Shown piece by piece: positions 1 to 8,300 of a stretch of DNA of 59,120 nt. Position 1 is the first letter of the stretch. Each line of letters begins with the position of its first letter. A program made the position numbers and the translations under genes. The stretch is from CAYUWG01 sp964448285 (GTDB taxonomy: Bacteria > Bacteroidota > Ignavibacteria > SZUA-365): the NCBI GenBank assembly GCA_964448285.1, contig CAYUWG010000018.1:1-59120 (forward strand), given 5' to 3'. Below the pieces are notes generated by a model. It searched no databases and was not told the DNA's origin. It saw only the letters and a list, made by a program, of their open reading frames with translations.

Positions 1-881
1 GCCCGCGCCGGGTCATGGGCCTCGACTTTCCCAACCCGGTCGGCCTGGCCGCCGGCCTGGACAAGAACGGCGAAGCCATCGACGCGCTGGCCGCGCTCGG
101 CTTCGGTTTCATCGAAGTCGGCGCGGTCACGCCCCGGCCCCAGCCCGGCAACCCGAAACCGCGCCTGTTCCGCCTGCCCGCCGCCGAAGCCATCATCAAC
201 CGCATGGGCTTCAACAATCTGGGTGTCGACCATCTGCTCGCCAACCTGGAAAAAACCCGCTGGCGCGGCATCCTCGGCGCCAATCTCGGCAAGAACGCCG
301 ACACGCCGCTGGAAAAGGCCGCCGACGACTACCTTCACTGCCTGAACAAGCTGTACGGCAAGGTCGCCTTCGTCACCATCAACATCTCGTCGCCCAACAC
401 CAAAAACCTGCGCGCGCTCCAGGGCGGCGACGAACTCGGCGCCCTGCTCGGCGCGATCAAGGCCGAACAGACCCGCCTGGCCGACCGCCACGGCGTCTAC
501 ATGCCGGTGGCCGTGAAGATCGCCCCCGATCTCGACGCCGACCAGATCGCCGACATGGCCGCGCGCTTCCGCCAGCACCGGGTCGACGCCGTCATCGCCA
601 CCAACACCACGCTGGCGCGCGCCGGCGTCGAACACCTCGCCCACGGCAACGAAACCGGCGGACTGTCCGGCCGGCCAGTGCGCGAGTCCTCCACCCGTGT
701 GCTCGCCGCTTTCCACGCCGCTCTGGCCGGCGAAATCCCTCTCATCGGCGCCGGCGGCATCCTCGCCGGCGCCGATGCCCGCGCCAAGATCGACGCCGGC
801 GCCCAGCTCGTGCAGATCTATACCGGCCTCATCTATCGCGGCCCCGCCCTGGTCGGCGAATGCGCGCGGGCGCTGGCCTGA
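1..881 (+). CDS. pyrD: Dihydroorotate dehydrogenase (quinone), class 2, 5' end missing
   Basis: Oxidises dihydroorotate to orotate in pyrimidine synthesis, passing electrons to quinone at the inner membrane. The reading frame is open from base 3, so the N-terminal ~45 residues of a ~336-residue family lie outside the window. Visible class 2 signatures are FPNPVGLAAGLDKNG, NRMGFNN, the NISSPNT active-site segment with the catalytic serine typical of class 2, the FMN-binding NTT after VDAVIA, and GGI near the end. The closest resemblance by eye is to proteobacterial PyrD. Base composition is far more GC-rich than everything after base 1470, and the codons end almost always in G or C. Together with the truncated ald downstream, this marks it as sequence from another organism joined to the contig. 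The function is certain; its place in this genome is doubtful. Confidence 0.93.
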   Translation, partial: PRRVMGLDFPNPVGLAAGLDKNGEAIDALAALGFGFIEVGAVTPRPQPGNPKPRLFRLPAAEAIINRMGFNNLGVDHLLANLEKTRWRGILGANLGKNADTPLEKAADDYLHCLNKLYGKVAFVTINISSPNTKNLRALQGGDELGALLGAIKAEQTRLADRHGVYMPVAVKIAPDLDADQIADMAARFRQHRVDAVIATNTTLARAGVEHLAHGNETGGLSGRPVRESSTRVLAAFHAALAGEIPLIGAGGILAGADARAKIDAGAQLVQIYTGLIYRGPALVGECARALA

Positions 882-882
882 A

Positions 883-899
883 GCGCGGCGACACCGCGC
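883..899 (+). terminator. GC hairpin just after pyrD stop
   Basis: A perfect inverted repeat, GCGCGG-CGACA-CCGCGC, begins two bases after the pyrD stop codon. There is no T-run after it, so it is at best a weak or factor-assisted terminator. The rest of the pyrD-ald gap (900-1065) shows nothing I can name. Confidence 0.3.
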
Positions 900-1065
900 C
901 CCGGGCATCCAGGCCGATGCCAACCTGATCTTTCGACGAACCCCGGACTATCCCGTGCCCGCCCCCACGCCACGGCGTTGACTGGACGGCGACCTCGCCG
1001 GCACGCGCCGACTTCCCCCCGGCATGGCGCACAATCCGGGCTTCCATGAGTGCGAGGAGACGTCC

Positions 1066-1467
1066 ATGCGCATTGGCATTCCACGGGAAATCAAGGCGCA
1101 CGAATTCCGGGTGGCGGCGATACCGACCGGAGTGGCCGAGCTGGTCGCGGCCGGGCATCGGGTGGTGGTGGAGACCGGCGCGGGCGCGGCGATCGGCTAT
1201 CCGGACGAGGCCTACGCGGCGGCGGGGGCGGAGCTGTCCGACGCGGCCGGGGTGTTCGCCGCCGAGCTGGTGTTCAAGGTCAAGGAACCGCTGCCGGAGG
1301 AGGTGGCCCGACTGCGCGCCGGGCAGTGGTTGTTCTGCTATCTGCACCTGGCCGCCGCGCCCGAGCTGGCGGCGGCGTTGATGGCGACCGGCGCGCGCGC
1401 ATTGGCATTCGAGACGGTGCTGGATGCCGCCGGCCATACCCCGCTGCTGGCGCCGATGTCGCAGATC
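1066..1467 (+). CDS. ald: Alanine dehydrogenase, N-terminal third only (cut by contig junction)
   Basis: NAD-dependent alanine dehydrogenase interconverts alanine and pyruvate plus ammonia. The start is ATG 1066, supported by GAGGAG five to six bases upstream; an in-frame ATG at 1024 has no such site. The N-terminal signature MRIGIPREIKAHEFRVA and the segments VETGAGAAIG, VFKVKEPLPEE, YLHLA and LLAPMSQI are all in family order. The next expected residues (AGRM...) are replaced by an unrelated sequence: from about 1468 the DNA is the complement of ftsH. About 134 of ~370 residues are present, and the nucleotide-binding Rossmann domain is missing. Composition matches pyrD and not the rest of the window. 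Confidence 0.88.
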
Positions 1468-1470
1468 ATC
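1465..1470. other. Chimeric junction between two genomes
   Basis: Within ATCATC at 1465-1470, alanine dehydrogenase coding sequence on the plus strand stops matching its family, and ftsH coding sequence on the minus strand begins mid-domain (just after FEEAKDKVM). Both genes are cut inside conserved regions, they face each other, and GC content drops sharply. The doubled ATC could be a short overlap used by an assembler. No mobile-element end, tRNA or direct repeat is seen that would explain a natural join. Confidence 0.85.
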
Positions 1471-2852
1471 ACCTTGTCTTTCGCTTCTTCGAAATCGTTC
1501 ATCGAGACGGTTTTGCGATTGCGGCGAGCGGCGAGAAGCGCAGCTTCGTTCACGAGATTCGCAAGCTCCGCGCCTGCGAGACCGGGAGTACCTTTTGCCA
1601 GCACGGAGATGTTCACGTCCGGATCGAGCGGGATGCTTCGCGTGTGGACTTTAATGATGCCTTCCCGTCCCTTCACATCCGGACGATCGACGACGACCTG
1701 CCTGTCGAACCTTCCCGGACGGAGCAAAGCCGGGTCGAGTACGTCCGGGCGATTCGTCGCCGCGATGATGATAACCGTACTTCCCTGCTCGAATCCGTCC
1801 ATTTCCACGAGAAGCTGATTGAGCGTTTGTTCGCGTTCATCATGTCCCCCGCCGAGACCCGCTCCGCGCTGTCGCCCAACCGCATCGATCTCGTCGATGA
1901 AAACGATGCACGGGGAGTTCTTCTTTGCCGTATCGAACAGATCGCGCACGCGACTCGCACCGACGCCGACGAACATTTCGACGAACTCCGCACCGGAGAT
2001 GGAAAAGAACGGTACGTTCGCTTCTCCGGCAACGGCGCGCGCAAGGAGCGTCTTCCCCGTTCCCGGAGGTCCGAGCAGAAGAACTCCGCGCGGAATCTTT
2101 CCACCGAGCCGCTGGAATTTTCCCGGCTCACGAAGGAACTCGATGATCTCGTGGAGTTCTTCTTTCGCTTCGTCCGCACCGGCGACGTCGGAGAATGTGA
2201 TGCGCGAACTCGTGTTCGTCATCATGCGCGCGCGGCTCTTCCCGAAGGAGAAAATCCCCTTCGAGCCTCCGGGTCCGCCTGCCTGCATTCTCCGCATGAA
2301 GAACAACCATACGCCGATGAGAATCATCCACGGGAAAATGCTGATCAGGATGTTCGTCCACATCGAGTCCTTTTCTTCGAAGGTCACTTCGATTCCTTTG
2401 GCAACCCACGTGTCCTGCGTCTTGCTATCCAGCGCACCGAGGATGACGGTGAAGCCGGTCGCTTCGACGGCTTTGCCCTCCTTCGGCTGCATGCGGATTT
2501 TCGTATTCAGCTTTCCATTGAATGTATAGTCGTTGAAGTTCGCTTTATAGACCGTTGCTTTCACGATCTTCACTTCCTGTCCGTCGGGTGACTTCCGCTG
2601 TCCGTTGAGGATCTGTTGGAACTCCGAGTATGCGATGACGGGGTCTTCGTTCTTCGATCCCTGAAAGTATTGTAGTCCGACGAACACGACGAGAATCACC
2701 GCAAGCCACATGAGAATGAGTTTGGATGCGCGCATCCAGTTGTTCTCCTCCGGTGGCTTTCCCTTCGGCGGCATTGGGACGCGGGGTTTTTGCGGCGGCG
2801 GTTCGTCGCCGCCGGCATCGTTAAACAAGTGAGTGATTTTCTGATCCTTCAT
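1470..2852 (-). CDS. ftsH: ATP-dependent zinc metalloprotease FtsH, C-terminal half missing
   Basis: Membrane-bound AAA+ protease for membrane-protein quality control. About 461 residues are present. A Pro-rich cytoplasmic leader is followed by TM1 (about residues 35-55), a periplasmic segment, TM2 (near IFPWMILIGVWLFF) and the AAA domain with Walker A GPPGTGKT, Walker B CIVFIDEIDA, the second region of homology TNRPDVLDPALLRPGRFDR, and the start of the lid. The HEXXH peptidase domain that should follow is absent because the contig switches to foreign DNA at 1465-1470. I chose ATG 2852 because AAAGGA lies five bases before it; ATG 2858 has no room for a ribosome site. It starts 10 bases after the hpt stop and is probably the last gene of the tilS-hpt-ftsH operon. 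An antisense open frame runs through it and is not a gene. Confidence 0.93.
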
Positions 2853-2862
2853 GCTCATCCTT

Positions 2863-3438
2863 TCAGCCGTGGGGCTGCGCTCCGTTCTCCGGCAGGATAT
2901 ACACTGCGGGAAGGTTACGCCCAAGCTGGCCGTAATCCAATCCATATCCGATGACGAATCGTGGCGGTATCGTGAATCCGATATAGTCCAGGTGATGTTC
3001 GATTTTCGTTTGCGCCGGCTTGTGCAGCAGCGTTGCGACGTGCAGCGCCATCGGTTCTTTGCGCTCAATCCACTTCTTGAAGAAATCGAGCGAGTGACCG
3101 GTGTCCACGATGTCCTCCACGAGGATCACGTTGCGGCCTTTCACGTCGCAGTCAAGGTCTTTCACCATCGTGACGTTTCCTGAACTGATCTTTTTCTCGC
3201 CATAGCTTGAGAGTTTGATGAAATCAACTTCGCAATCGATCGTGATGTGTCGGACGAGGTCGGCAAAAAACATAAATGCGCCATTCAAGACGCAGATAAA
3301 AATGGGATTTTTCTCCGAGAAATCGTGATTGATCCGGCCTGCAAGTTCGAACACACGCTGCTGAATCTCTTCATGTGTGATGAATGGAACGAACGTCTCA
3401 TTGCGAATGATGATGGCCTGTTGCGATGGAGGATTCAT
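2863..3438 (-). CDS. hpt: Hypoxanthine phosphoribosyltransferase
   Basis: Purine salvage enzyme that joins hypoxanthine or guanine to PRPP, giving IMP or GMP in the cytoplasm. The PRPP-binding motif VILVEDIVDTGHS is intact. VLNGAFMFFADLVR, the flexible-loop region SSYGEKKISSG and the C-terminal IGYGLDYGQLGRNLP are as expected for bacterial Hpt. The length of about 191 residues is slightly above the usual ~180. The start is uncertain: ATG 3438 is preferred, but TTG 3450 overlaps the tilS stop (TTGA), and neither has a convincing ribosome site. It lies between tilS and ftsH, an order also familiar from Firmicutes (tilS-hpt-ftsH), which supports all three calls. Confidence 0.94.
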   Translation of the reverse strand: MNPPSQQAIIIRNETFVPFITHEEIQQRVFELAGRINHDFSEKNPIFICVLNGAFMFFADLVRHITIDCEVDFIKLSSYGEKKISSGNVTMVKDLDCDVKGRNVILVEDIVDTGHSLDFFKKWIERKEPMALHVATLLHKPAQTKIEHHLDYIGFTIPPRFVIGYGLDYGQLGRNLPAVYILPENGAQPHG

Positions 3439-3446
3439 TGGCTCTG

Positions 3447-4802
3447 TCAATGGTGGATGAATTGTAGTCGTGCAATCTTCTTCGAGTATTCACGGACACG
3501 AAAGCGCTCATCGATGCGAAGGCCGCAAACCCAGATGATTCCGCTCTCGCCTTCGAGCAGGGGAACGGTGCGCCGAGCGCGAACCGGGACACGCATTTCG
3601 GAAAAGAAATCGCTCACCTTTTTTTGACCGAGAACGCCAAGGGGATGAAACCGATCTCCTTTGCGCCATGGGCGAATCCTCCACGATGTGCCTGCCGCTT
3701 CGAGATCGATGTACTCCACTGATGTATCCGGTGTAAACGATGGTCGCGCTTCCACCGAAGATGAAAACTCGCCGACCGGTAACAGGATTCTTTCGCCGAG
3801 AGAAACCGTGCGCTCCCGGAGTTCCTCAGTTACCGATTGTGCGATGGTGATGTGTGAAGCATCACGATAGGCCGTGAGCGAATGAGTCAGCGTCGCGGAT
3901 GATCCCGATTCCGCGTAGATCAGCCCGCGCACTGCCTCGATATCACCCGCAGAGGGTTCACTCGCAGAGATGCTTCGCAGCACGTCGTGAATCACGAGCG
4001 CTTGCTGGAAAGGCAACGCGGTTTTCATGGCTTTCAGATTCATCGTCGCGGAATCGCGCTGCATTTCAATCCATCGTTCCCGGAGTTGGCGTGTTTCGTG
4101 GCGAAGAAAATCCGAGAGTTCGGAAAATCGCCTCGCGGACTCGGAAAGCGTCGCGGTAACCGAAGGATTGATCCACTGCTGAATCGCTGGGAGGACATGA
4201 TGGCGTAGTGCATTCCGTCGATATGCATCTTCTTCGTTCGAAGCATCCTCCATCCATGCGATGGCATTACTGTGCGCGAAGTCTTCCAATTCACGGCGCG
4301 TGGCATAGAGTACCGGACGAACGATGCGGCCGTTGACCGGTCGAATCCCTGCCAATGCATCGATGCCGGAGCCGGAAAGGACCCGGAGCAAAACCGTCTC
4401 CGCCTGGTCGTCGGCGTGATGCGCCGTTGCAATCCACTCGGCCTTGCACGAAGCACGCAACGCTTCCAACGCGTCGTAGCGCAGCGACCGTGCGACTTCC
4501 TGGATCGATGATTTCGTCATGTCATGAACTGCGTTCACATCGATTCGCTTGTGAAAGAACGGGATGCTCAGTTCTCGTCCGATGTTCTCAAGAAACGTGA
4601 CTTCCTCATCGGCTTCCCTTCGCAATCCGTGATGAATGTAGGCGAACGAAAGCCGTAAATCCCACCGCGGCTGCAAGCGATGGAAGAGGTGCAGCATCAC
4701 CATCGAATCCAATCCGCCGCTTACTGCAAGCAGGAATGATGCACCGCGCTTCAACACGCGGAGGGTTCGCAGGTACTCGACCGTTCTCGATTCCAGGGAC
4801 AT
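3447..4802 (-). CDS. tilS: tRNA(Ile)-lysidine synthase
   Basis: Modifies C34 of the CAU-anticodon isoleucine tRNA to lysidine so that it reads AUA; essential in most bacteria. The N-terminal ATP-pyrophosphatase motif LAVSGGLDSM is at about residues 23-32, followed by FAYIHHGLR and the TAHHADDQAETVLLR block. The central and C-terminal parts, ending in the RPWRKGDRFHPLG and KKVSDFF segments of the TilS substrate-binding domain, are complete. Length is 451 residues. ATG 4802 follows the stop of the upstream gene by one base, so translation is likely coupled. The gene overlaps or abuts hpt downstream. Confidence 0.95.
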   Translation of the reverse strand: MSLESRTVEYLRTLRVLKRGASFLLAVSGGLDSMVMLHLFHRLQPRWDLRLSFAYIHHGLRREADEEVTFLENIGRELSIPFFHKRIDVNAVHDMTKSSIQEVARSLRYDALEALRASCKAEWIATAHHADDQAETVLLRVLSGSGIDALAGIRPVNGRIVRPVLYATRRELEDFAHSNAIAWMEDASNEEDAYRRNALRHHVLPAIQQWINPSVTATLSESARRFSELSDFLRHETRQLRERWIEMQRDSATMNLKAMKTALPFQQALVIHDVLRSISASEPSAGDIEAVRGLIYAESGSSATLTHSLTAYRDASHITIAQSVTEELRERTVSLGERILLPVGEFSSSVEARPSFTPDTSVEYIDLEAAGTSWRIRPWRKGDRFHPLGVLGQKKVSDFFSEMRVPVRARRTVPLLEGESGIIWVCGLRIDERFRVREYSKKIARLQFIHH

Positions 4803-4803
4803 G

Positions 4804-5271
4804 CTATCGTTCCCGTTGTTCCGCTTCGTTCACGGTAAGCTCCCAATCCTTGAGCACGGAGAAATCATGGACGATGTTCATCAGGTGCTTCAGCGACGGT
4901 TGCGAGACGGAGAGATAATGCCGTCGGATCATCTCCTGAAAATGCTGCGGCGCGGATGCGATAAGTTCTTCGAGCTTCGTTTGGAATTCATGAACGGTCG
5001 TCGAGAATTCACCTTCGAGCTTGTCGTAGTGCTCGCTCTTGATTCCCTGTTTGCGCATCGTGCCGAACAACCTGTAGAGATATTTTCCCGTGAAAGCCAA
5101 ATCCCCGATAATCGCTTCTTTCGCGTTATCGTGAGCGACCTGGAGCAGTTGGGCAAAGTCGGCTTTCTCGCGTAATCCATCATTGGAAAAATCCGAGAGC
5201 ACATCGAGAAGAGTCTCAACTGCTTCCGAAAGCGGGGATGTGCCGTTTGAAGTTTGCCCGTTCATTGTCAT
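4804..5271 (-). CDS. Conserved-looking small helical protein, function unknown
   Basis: I do not recognise this family. The product is ~155 residues with no signal peptide, membrane segment or metal motif. It looks almost entirely alpha-helical, with an acidic Leu-rich N-terminal half (TLLDVLSDFSNDGLREKADF) and a basic stretch near IRRHYLSV. It ends one base before the tilS start, which suggests co-transcription and perhaps co-translation with tilS. Three in-frame starts exist (TTG 5277, ATG 5271, ATG 5265). I chose ATG 5271, but none has a clear ribosome site. Base and codon use match the neighbours, so it is a real gene and not a shadow. Confidence 0.7.
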   Translation of the reverse strand: MTMNGQTSNGTSPLSEAVETLLDVLSDFSNDGLREKADFAQLLQVAHDNAKEAIIGDLAFTGKYLYRLFGTMRKQGIKSEHYDKLEGEFSTTVHEFQTKLEELIASAPQHFQEMIRRHYLSVSQPSLKHLMNIVHDFSVLKDWELTVNEAEQRER

Positions 5272-5375
5272 CGGCAAGATAACAAATCACGTGGAATAGG
5301 GTGGTGCACATTCGCTCCCACATCCGATGAATGCGCGTCGCGAGCGCTCAATCAAATTGACGAACGATGGATTCT

Positions 5376-8300
5376 TTATTTCGAAAGGATCATCCGACCC
5401 CAGAGCGTCTGTCCCTGGACGGTCGCACGATAGAAATACATACCCGCCGGCAACGTCTCAGCCATGAAAGGCAGGTTGTAAACGCCAGGCTCCCGCAGCG
5501 CATCATCGACGCTGCGGACGAAACGACCGAATGTGTCGAGAACTTCGAGCGTGACGTGAACGGGGTCACCCGCTCCAATTTCGTAGGAGAGCACGGTCGA
5601 AGGATTGAACGGATTCGGTCTGTTCGGTCGAAGGCGGAATTGCTGCGAAGCGTTCAGCGGAATCACGCAATCACCGCTCGTGACAACGGCGCCGTGATCG
5701 ACTTCGACAAGGATTCCCGTTGGAAATACCGGACTCTCGATTCGAAGCTCACTCGTTTTCACACCGAACGGATTCGACGTCCCATCGCCGGAGACGGCTT
5801 GCAATCGAAAACGGAAGAGCGTACCCGCATCAGCCAGCGGCGCAGCGTGCGCTCCGCTGACCGACACTCGTCCTGCAACTCCGTTATTGAAAACGAGAGG
5901 ATTCCACAGCTCGGTAAGCGTACCGCCCTGGAAGATTTTTTCGATGTGAACGAGCGCCGCATCGTACTCGATAGCAAATTGGAATTGATTGACGACGGCG
6001 CCTTCCGCGTTCGTGTAATAAACGGGGACGTCGATGGTCTGCCCGTTTCGCAGAATGTTATCGCGCGGGATGACCAACCGAACGCGGCGAACGATTCCTT
6101 GAATGACGACATTGCGGAGACACTCCTGCTCCGTCACGCCGCTTGCGTCCACCGTGATGCGAATCGAGAGCGTTCGCGTTGACTCGCCTAAACCCGGCAC
6201 ACACGACCAGCTCAACGCGGCTCGCTTGCCCGGTTGAAGTATGAGGCCTAATGCTTTCGACGACACTTCACCTGAGGAAAGCGTGATGCCTGCCGGAAGT
6301 TCGATGCGCGCGATGATGCCGTTGAGCGGTGCATTCCCTTTGTTCACGATATCGACGAGAACCGTGAACGGATTAGGTTGCAAACCGATTTGCGAATCGA
6401 CATAGAGAATCGAATCAGGGGTCGTGCAGGCAATCTCCATTGCGGTCGTGTCGTCGATGTCCGGCGGCGGAACGACCACCAACGTTCTTTCGCAATTCAG
6501 GATTTCACCATGTGCGAAGTACTGAATCCGGATGCGCTTTGACTTCAGCACCGAAGAGGTATCGCGCAACACGTCCAGCAGCCACTGGAGATCGGCGGAT
6601 TGTTGCGGGGGAAGACCATACACGACTTTATCTGCACGCTCACCTGCCGCGAGTTGAAGCCCGCCCGGCACGATGAGCGTCGCACGAACGGAGTCGATGG
6701 TTACCGAAGTCGGATTCGTGATGTGCGTTGAAACCGTGATCGGATTCGGATAGAGGTCTGTCGTCGGATCGATGCGAACGGTATCGATGGTTGTGCATGA
6801 AACAGTGACGGAACCTGACATGAGCGGCGGAAGCCAGATTTTCGTACAGCAAAAGAGATCGTTGTTGAAGCGCGAACTCACGCGGAAGCAAACCTCGACG
6901 CTGTCTCCCTGCATGAGCGGTGTTGCGGTAAAGGACCATGAGAATTCCGCTTCCCCGTTTATCGCATCGATGGAGTACTGGGTCTTTGTCGGCGTTTCAC
7001 CCGCCGCAAGCTGCAATCGTCCGAAGCTCAGCACGGAAGCGTTGACATCGAAGGCCTTTGCGTCTCCGGTGTTTTTCACACGCAGGCGAAATGCAAAGGG
7101 GTCAGGCGAGTACTTGTCTCCGTTCACCTGTAACTCAGAGATTGGCGTACAGGAGAGTTCAAGCTGCGATTTGCGCGCAGCGGGAATGAACACCGGTATT
7201 TCGCACGGCTCGGCGTTGAAGAGTACGCGGCCTTTGATTCGCGCCTGAACGCGAAGCGTATCCGTGCGCGTGAACGACCGTGGAACCGCATTCACCTGCC
7301 ATGAAGCCGTGCCGTTCGCCGATACTGCGAGCGTCATGGGATTGAGGAATTTCGCTGCCTGTTCGCCTGCGACAAGCTCGATGTTCGGCGAGGTCAGAAA
7401 CTCCGCAACGACGGAATCCGCGACGGCATTACCGGTATTCGTAGCCGTCATTCGAATCGTGAACGGCGAAGGCGCATAGGCATTGAGTGAATCGACGAAA
7501 ACCAACGCGTCCGGACCCGTGCACGAAAGTTCGAGCTTCGGCCCGCGAACGGCTTCGATGAGAATGATCTTCTCGCAGACGATTCCACCTCCGTTCGAAG
7601 CATACACGGAAACGCGAACGGTATCGAAGCGCGTCAATGAGCGGTCGAGGATGCGCACTTTGAACGTCGTTTCTACGCTCGAACCTGCGCTCAAGGAATC
7701 TGTTGCGAGTTTCAGTGCCTGGTCGCTCGGATCGATGGATAGCTCCGCGCCTTGCAGCAACGCAGCATACACACCGCGCGCAGGCGTCGTACCGAGGTTG
7801 TCGATTTTGATTCGCAGCGTCATGGGATTCGGCTGATACCCGGTCTCCGTGTAGCGAATCGTATCTGGGCCGCTGAGCGAACAGGCAAGCACAGGAATGG
7901 CGTTGTTCGTCTCAACGTACAGCGGCACACAGCAGCGACCGCCGGAATAGTTCGAAGCGGAAATATCGATGCAGATCTGGCCGTTGCCGGTAGGCGGCTT
8001 CGTCGGGACGAGCGTCCAAACGACGATGGCGCTGTCACCCGGTGGGATGACGGCGCCGTTCGGAAGATTCTTGATTGCGAAATCTCCAGGAGCCAAAGAC
8101 AACCATGATGGATAGGTCAGTCGTCCCTGCGCTTGTATCATCGGGTTGCCTGACGTATTCCTCACCATGGTCGATACGAGGAACTGAGGCGGATCGAACT
8201 TGCCGGTCTGTTCATCGAACTTGACGACGCGTGGATTCACACACGCTAACGCTGCGCGCACCGGTGAAGACGTGATGTACATTTTCTGGCAACACACTGC

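Noticed and set aside
1050..2591. Long open frame on the plus strand (513 codons) across ald and antisense to ftsH
   Set aside because: Its sequence is Arg/Gly-rich nonsense; it crosses the chimeric junction and is explained by the reverse reading of ftsH.
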